NCBI GenBank assembly: GCA_958352885.1
Contig: CATWQI010000004.1
Span: forward strand, 1-64,000
Direction: 5' to 3'
Origin: an uncultured Duncaniella sp.
Lineage (GTDB): Bacteria; Bacteroidota; Bacteroidia; Bacteroidales; Muribaculaceae
Length of the DNA: 64,000 nucleotides
Part shown: positions 8,651 through 17,344 of the stretch, piece after piece
How positions within the stretch are numbered: position 1 is the stretch's first letter
How the letters are laid out: each line of letters starts with the position of its first letter
Program-made: the position numbers and the translations under genes
The notes under the pieces: model-generated
The model's database searches: none
What the model was told of the DNA's origin: nothing
The model's input: only the letters and a program-made list of their open reading frames with translations

Positions 8651-9670
8651 TCAGAGCATCAGCATGATGCCGGTAGAGAACGCACCGAAATCAAGACCGG
8701 TGGATTTCTTGAGGACGCTCATTGGCGCATATCTCGCATAGAGTCCCACAGATTTATACTTTACAATACACATTGCATCAACTGTCACAGGTCTCTGATG
8801 GATATGACGTGATTTAATGGAGTAATCAGTTGAGCCTATGGTATATTGGGTTTTAACGCTTCCTCCGGTGTTGAAGTTGATGACAGGACCGAGTTCTACT
8901 CCGAAAATCCTGTTGTGACCAAATGAAATTCCGTAAAGCACCGGTATCTGAAGGCTGAATACTTTTATGCGCGAATGGGTTTTAGTCATTTCCGGATCAT
9001 AAGGCAGGAGGGTTATTTCACCATTGTCATCCTTATGGAAGTAATGGTTCCCCTTGGCGGTATAATTACGCCAGTCGATACCCAGACCGGCTTTAACTGT
9101 GTGCGGACCGTGTCTCATCTGCAAGCCCAACACTATCGCCCATGTGTATTCGGAGCTTGATATCATTGACGAGCTGAACGAAGGGCTTTTGTCGACAGGT
9201 GTGACAAATCCTGCTCCAAGTCCTGCGCTTACAATATCCCATTGAGTGGAGCCTGATCGTGAGATGGTAATGCCGAAATCACTCCCTTTGGCTCCAAGGT
9301 ATGTTTTGACATATCTGTTGTCCGGGTCAGGGATTTCAAACGAAAACTCCTGGGGCTCATTGTTGTCCGACATGAATGATACATTAATCATATCGTCAGT
9401 TTCTGTGATGGAGACATTGGTTATGTCAAAGTATACCATGCGGCTTTTCTCATTTACCTTTGTACGGGTGGATGCACCGGTCTGATAGAAGAAATTGTCA
9501 GGAGTGTCGTTTACATGATGGACCGTTATTGAAGTCATTGAGGGGTTGGATATGACTGATATCTGGCTGGCACTATTCGCATTGAGCAAGGTGTCGGGTG
9601 CGGCGGTCGTTGTTGCTGAAACGGCGGATGCGAAGAGTATGGATGACGTGAGTAATAGTGAACGTAACAT
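8651..9670 (-). CDS. Outer-membrane beta-barrel protein, last gene of an ECF sigma operon
   Basis: The product is 339 residues with a signal peptide (about 1-20, LLLTSSILFASAVSA). It has a beta-rich N-terminal part (about 30-120) and then alternating amphipathic strands with glycine and aromatic residues (GLGAGFVTPV, VKAGLGIDWRNY, VPVLYGISFGHN, VGLYARYAPM), as in PorT-like or OMP_b-brl Bacteroidota outer-membrane barrels. The C-terminus GAFSTGIMLML fits a terminal barrel strand. No specific family name is claimed. It lies 61 nt downstream of the DUF6108-like gene and ends the operon headed by the ECF sigma factor at 10773, so its expression is probably controlled by that sigma factor. The strong terminator at 8576-8614 follows. 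Confidence 0.75.
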   Translation of the reverse strand: MLRSLLLTSSILFASAVSATTTAAPDTLLNANSASQISVISNPSMTSITVHHVNDTPDNFFYQTGASTRTKVNEKSRMVYFDITNVSITETDDMINVSFMSDNNEPQEFSFEIPDPDNRYVKTYLGAKGSDFGITISRSGSTQWDIVSAGLGAGFVTPVDKSPSFSSSMISSSEYTWAIVLGLQMRHGPHTVKAGLGIDWRNYTAKGNHYFHKDDNGEITLLPYDPEMTKTHSRIKVFSLQIPVLYGISFGHNRIFGVELGPVINFNTGGSVKTQYTIGSTDYSIKSRHIHQRPVTVDAMCIVKYKSVGLYARYAPMSVLKKSTGLDFGAFSTGIMLML

Positions 9671-9731
9671 AATGATTTGTGATGAGTTGTATTGTTTGAT
9701 TGAATGATAATGTCGGTGTGCGATAAAATGA

Positions 9732-10205
9732 CTATTTTACGTTTTTAGCCATGCTTTTTATTATGGAGTTTGCCTCGTCTTGAGATATTTTCCCTTCAAG
9801 GTAAACGACGAGCACGTTGTTCCCGTTTCGGGCGGCGTTATTGAGGTAGTACAGATAACGGTTCTCTTTTTTGCCGTCCTCAATGATGGGGCTTAGGATG
9901 AAGAATGCAAAGTAAAGCTTGCCGTCCTTGTATCTCACGTTTTTACCTACGGCCTTTGCTCCGTCTGAAAGCACCATTGGCTCGATTTTCGAGGCGTAGG
10001 TTGAGGCAGGACCCTTGAATGTGGCAAACATTGTGAGGTCGTGGTCTCTTAGGAATCGGTGTTTGCCGCTTATAAGTGTCTCTGTGACCCTTGGGTCCGT
10101 GGCGTATTTGCCTCCGAATATCCGGTTGATATTCAGTCCGGTCTGAGCTGATGCCACCGCTGAGAGCGAGAGCAGTAACATAAAGGCGATGAATAAACGT
10201 TTCAT
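9732..10205 (-). CDS. Small exported protein, DUF6108/DUF4252-like
   Basis: The product has 157 residues and a signal peptide (LFIAFMLLLSLSAVASAQ), so it is periplasmic or outer-membrane associated. The mature part includes NRIFGGKYATDPRVTETLISG, a hydrophobic core strand LYFAFFILSP, and the C-terminal helix QDEANSIIKSMAKNVK. From memory this pattern belongs to a Bacteroidales-specific family of unknown function (DUF6108, possibly DUF4252). The assignment is tentative and no biochemical role is known to me. It sits between the anti-sigma-like gene (52 nt upstream) and the barrel protein, and such small exported proteins commonly travel with ECF sigma operons in this order. Confidence 0.6.
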   Translation of the reverse strand: MKRLFIAFMLLLSLSAVASAQTGLNINRIFGGKYATDPRVTETLISGKHRFLRDHDLTMFATFKGPASTYASKIEPMVLSDGAKAVGKNVRYKDGKLYFAFFILSPIIEDGKKENRYLYYLNNAARNGNNVLVVYLEGKISQDEANSIIKSMAKNVK

Positions 10206-10257
10206 GACGTATGTTTTTTGTTGTTATGTTTCTGATTCTGTTGCATTGGTCTGCGGA

Positions 10258-10776
10258 TTATATGTCAAACGGGTCAAATTCTGAGTCATATTTGTCAACA
10301 ACCGGAGCTATTATTCCGAGGTCGTCGAGAAGGGCCTCGTTTGCATCATTAGCGCCATCGTGCAGCTCGTCTATGTTCTGAGCCATAAGGGCGAACACCG
10401 CCTCCTCGTCTGTTACCACTTTGCCGTTTACATAGGCTATGCAGGTACGGTCAACTTCAGTTTCCACAGGGCGTGCGAACAGTATGCCAAGTGTTATGAT
10501 AAGAGCCAGGGAGGCAGCCATACTCAGTATGGGAAATATTTTTGAGGCGGCTCCCTTTTGAGGGGTGTCGTGGTGATGGTACGGCCTTGTCCTATGGTGA
10601 GTGGCAGCTGCCTGTATTCCCATTATGGCTTTCGCCTCGTCTATCGAAGGATGTGAATGGGAGGTTACGGCTATTTCATGCCGTAATTCTTTCTCTTGCT
10701 CGTCGGTGAGTGCGCATTCGAAGTATTGTTCGATGGCTTCGAGAAGCTGTGGGAGTGTCATGTCGTTGTATTTCAT
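10258..10776 (-). CDS. Single-pass membrane protein, putative anti-sigma factor
   Basis: The product has 172 residues with an N-terminal cytoplasmic part (about 1-75) containing a helical segment (LPQLLEAIEQYFECALTDEQ) and a His-rich patch (THHRTRPYHHHD). One transmembrane helix follows at about 79-101 (FPILSMAASLALIITLGILF), then an acidic extracytoplasmic tail ending EFDPFDI. It has no clear domain that I can name. Its start codon overlaps the stop of the ECF sigma gene by 4 bases (ATGA), so the two are translationally coupled. The topology (cytoplasmic N-terminus, one TM, periplasmic C-terminus) and the position directly after an ECF sigma factor make an anti-sigma role the best inference; it is not demonstrated. 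Confidence 0.65.
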   Translation of the reverse strand: MKYNDMTLPQLLEAIEQYFECALTDEQEKELRHEIAVTSHSHPSIDEAKAIMGIQAAATHHRTRPYHHHDTPQKGAASKIFPILSMAASLALIITLGILFARPVETEVDRTCIAYVNGKVVTDEEAVFALMAQNIDELHDGANDANEALLDDLGIIAPVVDKYDSEFDPFDI

Positions 10777-11282
10777 AATTCTGAAGCCTGTTGTTGTCTG
10801 TAAATATCTCGTATTATTTTTCGTGAGCGGCTGAGGGTCACACGCACATGTTCCGGGGTCATGCCGAGCTCTTCAGCCACTTCGCCAAAAGTCAGCCCTT
10901 CGATATCGTGAAGTCGGAACACTGAAAACTGCCGAGGGTTCAGCACGCGTTCGCTGAGTCGTAACACCGCAAGGTAGGTAGCCTCGCGCTCAGGTTTCTC
11001 ATCCGCTTCGTCTGCCATGTCGGCGGTAGAGGTGTCAAGCTGAACATGCGGATGCGATTGTGAACGTCTGAACCAGTCGATTGCCGAGTTTTTCACGGCG
11101 GTATAGCTTAGTTTCATTGCCGCAACCTCGTCGGTTATCTCCGGATGCCGGGTCCACAGACGGCAGAAAGCATCGTGTAGTACATCCTCAGCTTCATCGT
11201 CATTGCCGACGATTCCGGCTGCCATGGCATGCAGCCGTTGGCGGATGCTGACGAATGTTGATGTGAGAATGGACTGTTTCAC
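10773..11282 (-). CDS. ECF-subfamily RNA polymerase sigma factor
   Basis: This is a 169-residue group IV sigma factor. Region 2 includes GNDDEAEDVLHDAFCRLW (about 26-44) and the helix that melts the -10 DNA (AVKNSAIDWFRRSQ, about 63-76). Region 4 is at about 110-160, with the helix-turn-helix LTFGEVAEELGMTPEHVRVTLSRSRK. It heads a four-gene operon with the anti-sigma-like membrane protein (4-bp overlap), a small exported protein and an outer-membrane barrel, which suggests an envelope-directed stimulus. No TAnnTTTG box is evident upstream, so it may be autoregulated. It is distinct from the second ECF factor at 37109. Confidence 0.93.
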   Translation of the reverse strand: MKQSILTSTFVSIRQRLHAMAAGIVGNDDEAEDVLHDAFCRLWTRHPEITDEVAAMKLSYTAVKNSAIDWFRRSQSHPHVQLDTSTADMADEADEKPEREATYLAVLRLSERVLNPRQFSVFRLHDIEGLTFGEVAEELGMTPEHVRVTLSRSRKIIRDIYRQQQASEL

Positions 11283-11359
11283 TTTGGCGGTTATTTTTTC
11301 AGATGTTCGTTTAGATAACGGAACGGGTTGCGATATGTAACAGAATTTTTACAAAAAAA

Positions 11360-11395
11360 TAAGCCTGTATTGAAAATTTTTTCAGTACAGGCTTA
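11360..11395 (-). terminator. Terminator of the clpC-DUF2007 operon
   Basis: TAAGCCTGTATTGAA (from 11360) pairs with TTCAGTACAGGCTTA (to 11395) with one G-U pair. On the minus strand the stem is followed by TTTTTTTG, a classical intrinsic terminator 63 nt beyond the DUF2007 stop. Confidence 0.9.
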
Positions 11396-11458
11396 CTTTT
11401 CGGTGATAATCAATGAATAAAATATAGTTGGAAGTATTGTCTGGCGGGGGCTGTCATG

Positions 11459-11680
11459 CTAATTGGTTATGTCGCCATGCACCCGCAGCAGTTCGTACGC
11501 CTTTTCGTAATCCTCTTTTCTGACCATCAGCCTCACACCGCCAATGGCGGATGGCATGGGCAGTACGCTTACTATGGTCGCATTGTCAAGCACGGAACGG
11601 ATGCCATGATTTTCCAGCATTCCCTGGGCTATGCTTGCTTCCGCCGGAGTGTTGAATTGAGCTGCGCATTTGAGTTCCAT
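11459..11680 (-). CDS. DUF2007 domain protein (small putative signalling protein)
   Basis: This 73-residue soluble protein has the DUF2007 fold pattern: FNTPAEASIAQGMLENHGI (strand-helix), then a short loop, GGVRLMVRKEDYEKAYELL. DUF2007 proteins are small ferredoxin-like proteins sometimes called putative signal-transducing proteins; no catalytic function is established. The gene begins 43 nt after clpC on the same strand and shares its terminator, so it is probably cotranscribed with clpC. That leaves open a link to protein quality control. Confidence 0.82.
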   Translation of the reverse strand: MELKCAAQFNTPAEASIAQGMLENHGIRSVLDNATIVSVLPMPSAIGGVRLMVRKEDYEKAYELLRVHGDITN

Positions 11681-11723
11681 AGTGAATTCCTATATTTTAT
11701 GTGGGAGAGGCTCTCTCTGTTTA

Positions 11724-14363
11724 TTATGATTCTATTTGTGGCAGTCCGGAGTTTCCTTCGGGAATAGCTCCGGCATTGTTGTGCTTGCGGATTTCTGTAC
11801 TCAGTTCTGCCACTCCCGGTGTATATGATACGTAAATTTCATCACCGGGTTCTACGGAAGAGTCGATAATGAGTTCCGCAAGATTGTCCTCCAGATATTT
11901 CTGTATGGCTCGCTTGAGCGGACGTGCGCCAAACTGGGCGTCATACCCCTTCTCGGCAATGAAGTTCTTTGCCTCGTCAGTAAGGGTAAGGGTATAGCCG
12001 AGTTCTTTGACTCGTTTGTAGAAACCTGCAAGCTCGATGTCGATAATCTTGAAGATTGCTTCCTTGGAGAGCGGGTCGAACATTATTATGTCGTCGATAC
12101 GGTTCAGGAATTCCGGTGAAAAAGCTTTGTTAAGAGCCTTCTGGAGTACGCCCTGGCTGTATTCCTTGTCATCGGCAGGACGTGCGTTGAATCCGATGCC
12201 GCTGCCGAAGTCCTTAAGCTGGCGACTACCGATGTTTGACGTCATGATTATGATGGTGTTTTTGAAATCTATGCGTCTGCCGAGTGAATCGGTCAGTCTG
12301 CCTTCGTCCATCACTTGAAGCAGAAGGTTGAACACATCGGGGTGGGCTTTCTCAATCTCATCGAGCAGGACAATAGAGTAGGGGTGGCGGCGTACTTTTT
12401 CAGTAAGTTGTCCGCCCTCCTCATATCCTACATATCCGGGAGGCGCTCCGACGAGACGCGACACCGTGAATTTCTCCATATACTCGCTCATGTCAATGCG
12501 CACCAGCGTATTTGCGGAATCAAACATATATTCCGCAAGTTTCTTGGCAAGGTGTGTCTTACCGACACCTGTGGGACCGAGGAACATAAAAGTGCCTATC
12601 GGCTTGTTCGGGTCTTTTAGGCCTATTCGGTTTCGATGGATAGCTTTCACCACCTTATCTATGGCGTTGTCCTGTCCGATTATGAGACCTTTAAGCGCAG
12701 GTGCCATCTCTTTTAGCCGGCGACCTTCCGCCTGGGCTATACGCTGAACCGGCACTCCGGTCATCATCGCCACTACCTCTGCCACTTTTTCCTCGTCCAC
12801 AGTCTCACGCATAGAGTCGAGCTGCTTTTCCCATTCGCTCTTTTCTGTTTCGAGTCTGGCTTTCAGCTGCTGCTCCTTGTCGCGGTAGGAAGCCGCCTTT
12901 TCGAAATTTTGCGACTGAGCGGCACGGAGTTTCTGAGCGGCTGTCTCCTCGATTTCTTTTTCGAGATTTTCAATCTCTTTGGGGACGCTGATATTAGAGA
13001 CGTGGACACGGCTTCCTGCCTCGTCCATGGCATCAATGGCTTTATCCGGGAAATTGCGATCGGAAATGTAACGCTCAGTGAGGCTGACGCAAGCGTCAAG
13101 AGCCTCAGGGGTATAGGTGACATTGTGGTGCGCCTCGTATTTGTCCTTGATGTTGTCAAGGATAATACGTGTCTCCTCAGGTGTTGTCGGTTCTACCATG
13201 ACCTTTTGGAACCGGCGTTCAAGCGCACCGTCATTCTCAATGTTTTTGCGGTATTCGTCGAGTGTTGTGGCGCCGATGCACTGGATTTCGCCGCGGGCAA
13301 GTGCCGGCTTTAGGAGATTGGCGGCGTCCATGGAGCCTGCGGCATTTCCGGCACCTACGATGGTGTGAAGCTCGTCTATGAACAGGATGATGTTCTTGTT
13401 CTTGGCGAGCTCATCCAGTATGGTCTTGATGCGCTCTTCGAATTGACCGCGGTACTTGGTGCCTGCTACGATTGATGCCATGTCGAGCGATATGACACGT
13501 TTGTCGAACAGTATGCGTGATACTTTACGTTGCACTATCCTTAAGGCAAGTCCTTCAACAATTGCCGACTTGCCGACTCCGGGGTCGCCGATAAGAACTG
13601 GATTGTTTTTTTTGCGGCGGCTGAGAATCTGTGCAAGGCGTTCGATTTCCACATCGCGGCCCACCACAGGGTCGAGACGGTTCTCTTCGGCGGCGAGAGT
13701 CATGTCATTGCCATATTTGTCAAGGGCCGGAGTGTCATTCCCCCGGCGCTGTGCGGTCGGTGCGTTCATGCGCTTGCCGTTAGCTTGTGATTGACTGCCG
13801 CTTTGTGACTGGCTTCCGGATGTGGTACCCCCTGGCATTTCATCGTCATCCTCATCGTCGTCGGCGAATTCGGCTCCCATTGTCGGAGCGGTGCTGCCGC
13901 TGTTTGCTGCCAGAATGCGGTAGAGCGATTCGTAAGTCACTCCGGCACGCTGGAACGGTTCCATGAATTCCGAGTTCTGGGCATCGGAATTGTGGAAAAT
14001 GGCAAGCAGCAGATGCGTGGCGTCCACGAGATTGCTTTTGAGCATTCTTGCCTCCAGTACGCTGAGTTTTATGATTCTTCCGGTCAGATCGCTGATGGAT
14101 ACATCATTGATATTTACGGTGCCATTATATTCAGCATCCGAAGAAGCGTTGAAAAGAGCTTTATCAAGAGCTTCTCGCAGCTCGTGTGCCGAAGTGCCTT
14201 TCGCAGACCTCTCTACGAGGCGTGACGTTTCACTATCGGTATCGTCAAGCAATGACAGGAGCAGGTGTTCCGGCATGACATAACGATTGTTGTGCCGTGC
14301 CGCCTGCTTTGGGGTGTCATTGATTATTTCTTTAAACTTTTGTGAATAAACAGTGTCCATCAA
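11724..14363 (-). CDS. clpC: ClpC-type AAA+ unfoldase, ATP-binding subunit of Clp protease
   Basis: This 879-residue double-ring AAA+ chaperone should feed unfolded proteins to ClpP. It has an N-terminal Clp repeat domain (about 5-155) and a low-complexity acidic and Gln/Ser/Gly-rich linker (about 165-205). AAA-1 has Walker A GDPGVGKS (259-266) and Walker B ILFIDE. A UVR-like coiled segment (QNFEKAASYRDKEQQLKARLE, about 485-505) marks ClpC rather than ClpB. AAA-2 has Walker A GPTGVGKT (596-603) and Walker B VLLDEIE. The IGF tripeptide at 723-725 is the ClpP-docking loop. Met2 at 14360 is an equally possible start. Upstream lie a consensus sigma-54 -24/-12 element (14432-14447) and a vegetative -7 box (14517-14524), so dual regulation is likely. 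DUF2007 follows in the operon. Confidence 0.94.
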   Translation of the reverse strand: MMDTVYSQKFKEIINDTPKQAARHNNRYVMPEHLLLSLLDDTDSETSRLVERSAKGTSAHELREALDKALFNASSDAEYNGTVNINDVSISDLTGRIIKLSVLEARMLKSNLVDATHLLLAIFHNSDAQNSEFMEPFQRAGVTYESLYRILAANSGSTAPTMGAEFADDDEDDDEMPGGTTSGSQSQSGSQSQANGKRMNAPTAQRRGNDTPALDKYGNDMTLAAEENRLDPVVGRDVEIERLAQILSRRKKNNPVLIGDPGVGKSAIVEGLALRIVQRKVSRILFDKRVISLDMASIVAGTKYRGQFEERIKTILDELAKNKNIILFIDELHTIVGAGNAAGSMDAANLLKPALARGEIQCIGATTLDEYRKNIENDGALERRFQKVMVEPTTPEETRIILDNIKDKYEAHHNVTYTPEALDACVSLTERYISDRNFPDKAIDAMDEAGSRVHVSNISVPKEIENLEKEIEETAAQKLRAAQSQNFEKAASYRDKEQQLKARLETEKSEWEKQLDSMRETVDEEKVAEVVAMMTGVPVQRIAQAEGRRLKEMAPALKGLIIGQDNAIDKVVKAIHRNRIGLKDPNKPIGTFMFLGPTGVGKTHLAKKLAEYMFDSANTLVRIDMSEYMEKFTVSRLVGAPPGYVGYEEGGQLTEKVRRHPYSIVLLDEIEKAHPDVFNLLLQVMDEGRLTDSLGRRIDFKNTIIIMTSNIGSRQLKDFGSGIGFNARPADDKEYSQGVLQKALNKAFSPEFLNRIDDIIMFDPLSKEAIFKIIDIELAGFYKRVKELGYTLTLTDEAKNFIAEKGYDAQFGARPLKRAIQKYLEDNLAELIIDSSVEPGDEIYVSYTPGVAELSTEIRKHNNAGAIPEGNSGLPQIES

Positions 14364-14431
14364 AATTTTTTACCTTTCTTTAATATGTGGTGAGTGGTGA
14401 AGAGAGTGTGAGTGTGGTGAACCTATTATGG

Positions 14432-14447
14432 AGCAAAAATTGTGCCA
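14432..14447 (-). promoter_or_regulatory. Sigma-54-type -24/-12 promoter of clpC
   Basis: The minus strand reads TGGCACAATTTTTGCT, matching the sigma-54 consensus TGGCAC-N5-TTGC[A/T] at every conserved base with the correct spacing. Transcription would start near 14421, about 58 nt before the clpC start. Fourteen of 16 bases are identical to the element before groES at 43077-43092. Confidence 0.75.
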
Positions 14448-14516
14448 AACTTCTACAATCAGCACTATTTTGTACTATTTTAATGATATAACAAATAAAA
14501 AAACATTCTTGCGATG

Positions 14517-14524
14517 CAAAGTTA
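14517..14524 (-). promoter_or_regulatory. Second, vegetative -7 box for clpC
   Basis: The minus strand reads TAACTTTG, a Bacteroidota -7 box with no good TTG 19-21 bp upstream. It would start a clpC transcript near 14513 with a leader of about 150 nt that includes the sigma-54 element. It lies back-to-back with the gyrA -7 box. Confidence 0.5.
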
Positions 14525-14545
14525 CAATTTTTGCAAAAAAATTCT

Positions 14546-14553
14546 TACCTTTG
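14546..14553 (+). promoter_or_regulatory. -7 box of gyrA
   Basis: TACCTTTG fits TAnnTTTG. The expected start near 14557 leaves a leader of about 75 nt before the gyrA ATG at 14632. The -33 region is AT-rich without a well-spaced TTG. Confidence 0.6.
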
Positions 14554-14631
14554 TGGGAAGTTTTCTTTGAATAATTCTCCTCAACCACATTAATTATATA
14601 AGAACGGAATAAAATATTAGATGTGACAAAT

Positions 14632-17256
14632 ATGATTGAACAAGATCGCATCATCAAGATTAACATCGAGAATGAAATGAAGAGCGCCTATATCGACTAC
14701 TCAATGTCGGTGATAGTGTCGCGTGCGCTGCCTGATGTCCGTGACGGACTGAAGCCGGTGCATCGCCGTGTGCTTTTCGGAATGAATGAAATGGGTAATA
14801 CATCCGACCGCCCCCACAAGAAGTCAGCGAACTGTGTGGGTGAGGTTATGGGTAAGTATCATCCCCATGGTGACTCTTCTATCTACGGAACTGTGGTGCG
14901 TCTCGCTCAGCCATGGGCAATGCGTTACACTCTTGTGGACGGTCACGGTAACTTTGGATCTGTCGATGGTGACGGTGCGGCTGCTATGCGTTATACTGAA
15001 GTGCGTCTTCAGAAACTCGGCGAGGAGATGCTTTCCGATATAGAGTCGGATACAGTGGATTTCCAGCCAAACTACGACAACTCCCGTCAGGAACCTGTTG
15101 TGCTTCCCACCCGTTTCCCAAACCTGCTCGTAAACGGAGCGTCAGGTATTGCTGTCGGTATGGCGACAAATATGCCTACCCACAATCTTACTGAGTCAAT
15201 CAATGCGTGCGTCGCCTATATAGATGACCCGGATATTGACATAGCCGGTCTGATGAAATATATCCCTGCTCCCGATTTCCCCACCGGTGGTACCATATAC
15301 GGTTATAGCGGAGTCAAGGATGCCTATGAGACAGGTCGCGGACGTATAGTAATCCGCGCTAAAGCTGAAATCGAGGTCGAGGACAATCACGAGAATATCA
15401 TTGTCACTGAGATTCCTTACAATGTAAACAAGGCAGAGCTCATAACTTACATAGCCGACCTCGTAAACGAGAAGAAACTCGACGGTATAGCCGACATCAA
15501 CGACGAGAGCGACTACAAGGGTATGCGCATTGTCATCAAACTCAAGAGTGATGCAAATGCGAATGTGGTGCTAAACAAGCTCTACAAGATGACCCAGATG
15601 CAGGCATCGTTCAGCGTCAACAATGTGGCGCTGGTCAACGGTCGTCCCCGTATCCTTAACCTGAAGGAGCTCATTGGTGAGTTTGTGGCTCACCGCCACG
15701 AGGTGGTGATTCGCCGTACCAAATATGAGCTTAAGAAGGCGCAGGAACGTGCCCATATCCTCGAAGGTCTGATTATAGCCTCGCAGAATATCGACGAGGT
15801 TATCCGTATAATCCGTGCTGCTTCTGATACACAGTCGGCTCGCGAGTCGTTGAAGGCTCGTTTCGGTCTGTCAGATGCTCAGACAGCAGCCATCGTGGAG
15901 ATGCGTCTGCGTCAGCTCACAGGTCTGGAGCAGGACAAGCTTAAGAATGATTACGAGGCTCTTGAAAAGGAAATAGCACGTCTGGAATTGATACTTGCCG
16001 ACGATAATGTGTGCCGCGCCCTTATCAAGGACGAGCTAATCGAAATACGTGACAAGTATGGAGACGAGCGTCGCACGGATATCAACTACCAGGCAGGTGA
16101 TTTCAACGCTGAGGATTTCTATGCCGATGACGATATGATTATCACCGTATCGCACCGTGGCTATATCAAGCGTACGCAGCTTAGCGAGTTCCGTGCGCAG
16201 AACCGTGGCGGTGTTGGAGCCAAAGGGTCTGATACCCGTGACGAGGATTTCATAGAGCATATATATCCAGCATCAATGCACAACTCCATGCTCTTCTTTA
16301 CTCAGAAGGGACGTTGCTACTGGCTTAAGGTATATGAAATTCCCGAGGGTGCCAAGAATACCAAGGGGCGTGCTATCCAGAACATGCTCAACATAGACAG
16401 TGATGATTCTGTCAAAGCATTTATCTGTACCAAGTCGCTTGGCGATGAGGAATTCGTGCAGTCTCACAATCTGGTATTCGCTACCAAGAAGGGTGTTATC
16501 AAGAAGACAAAACTCAAAGCCTATTCTCGTCCGAGAGCCAAGGGCGTGAACGCTATAATCATCCGTGAAGGTGACGAACTCCTTGGAGTGGAGATGACCG
16601 ACGGCAACAGCGAAATCATCCTTGCCAACCGTAACGGCAGGGCTATCCGTTTCCCCGAATCAAAGGTCCGTGAGATGGGTCGTATGTCTGCCGGTGTGCG
16701 TGGTATGAGTCTTGACAATGACGATGACGAGGTTGTTGGCATGATTTGTATGGAGGCTGACAATGTCAATGACGTGATGGTGCTCAGCGAGCGCGGTTAC
16801 GGCAAGCGCACTCCTCTTGACACCGAGGTTGAGGTAGACGGCAAGGTGGAAAAAGTGCCTGTATACCGTATAACAAACCGAGGCGGCAAGGGTGTCCGTA
16901 CAATGAATGTGACAGAGAAGACCGGGCGTCTCGTGGCAATCGAAAGTGTCAATGACGGCAATGACCTTGTGATTATCAATAAGAGTGGTATCACACTCCG
17001 CCTACATGTGGCAGATATCCGTGTTCAGGGTCGAGCTACCCAGGGTGTGCGTATCATAAATCTTGACAAACGCAATGATACCATAGCATCTGTATGCTGC
17101 GTTGATTCCGATCCTGAAGAGGAGGTGGAAGAAGTCGAAATACAGGAAGCGGCTCCCGAGGCACTTGAGGAAGAGGTGATTGTTGAGGACGAAATCGTGG
17201 ATGACGATGTCAATGACGAGCCGGAAAGCGAGCTTGACGAGGATGCAGACGAGTAA
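14632..17256 (+). CDS. gyrA: DNA gyrase subunit A
   Basis: GyrA cuts and rejoins DNA as the A2B2 gyrase, introducing negative supercoils. The protein has 874 residues. The winged-helix/tower core begins with MIEQDRIIKINIENEMKSAY, and the catalytic tyrosine is Y121 in AAMRYTEVRL. The quinolone-binding stretch reads YHPHGDSSIYG, with S82 (E. coli S83) intact and Gly at the E. coli D87 position. The C-terminal beta-pinwheel (about 510-830) carries GyrA-box-like NRGGVGAKG and RGGKGVRT motifs. It ends in a strongly acidic tail (EEVEEVEIQEAAPEALEEE and beyond), as is usual for GyrA. Start choice: GTG at 14623 is possible but ATG at 14632 gives the standard Bacteroidales N-terminus. It is divergent from clpC. 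Confidence 0.97.
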   Translation: MIEQDRIIKINIENEMKSAYIDYSMSVIVSRALPDVRDGLKPVHRRVLFGMNEMGNTSDRPHKKSANCVGEVMGKYHPHGDSSIYGTVVRLAQPWAMRYTLVDGHGNFGSVDGDGAAAMRYTEVRLQKLGEEMLSDIESDTVDFQPNYDNSRQEPVVLPTRFPNLLVNGASGIAVGMATNMPTHNLTESINACVAYIDDPDIDIAGLMKYIPAPDFPTGGTIYGYSGVKDAYETGRGRIVIRAKAEIEVEDNHENIIVTEIPYNVNKAELITYIADLVNEKKLDGIADINDESDYKGMRIVIKLKSDANANVVLNKLYKMTQMQASFSVNNVALVNGRPRILNLKELIGEFVAHRHEVVIRRTKYELKKAQERAHILEGLIIASQNIDEVIRIIRAASDTQSARESLKARFGLSDAQTAAIVEMRLRQLTGLEQDKLKNDYEALEKEIARLELILADDNVCRALIKDELIEIRDKYGDERRTDINYQAGDFNAEDFYADDDMIITVSHRGYIKRTQLSEFRAQNRGGVGAKGSDTRDEDFIEHIYPASMHNSMLFFTQKGRCYWLKVYEIPEGAKNTKGRAIQNMLNIDSDDSVKAFICTKSLGDEEFVQSHNLVFATKKGVIKKTKLKAYSRPRAKGVNAIIIREGDELLGVEMTDGNSEIILANRNGRAIRFPESKVREMGRMSAGVRGMSLDNDDDEVVGMICMEADNVNDVMVLSERGYGKRTPLDTEVEVDGKVEKVPVYRITNRGGKGVRTMNVTEKTGRLVAIESVNDGNDLVIINKSGITLRLHVADIRVQGRATQGVRIINLDKRNDTIASVCCVDSDPEEEVEEVEIQEAAPEALEEEVIVEDEIVDDDVNDEPESELDEDADE

Positions 17257-17344
17257 AAATCCTTAATGAAACATAATGCCTGAACTTTAATCATTAATTT
17301 TAATTATACAGTTAAAAATCTAATCATTCCTAATATCAACTGTT

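Noticed and set aside
17025..17294. Serine-rich minus-strand reading at the gyrA end
   Set aside because: It is the antisense of the acidic GyrA tail (Glu/Asp codons read backwards as Ser/Leu).
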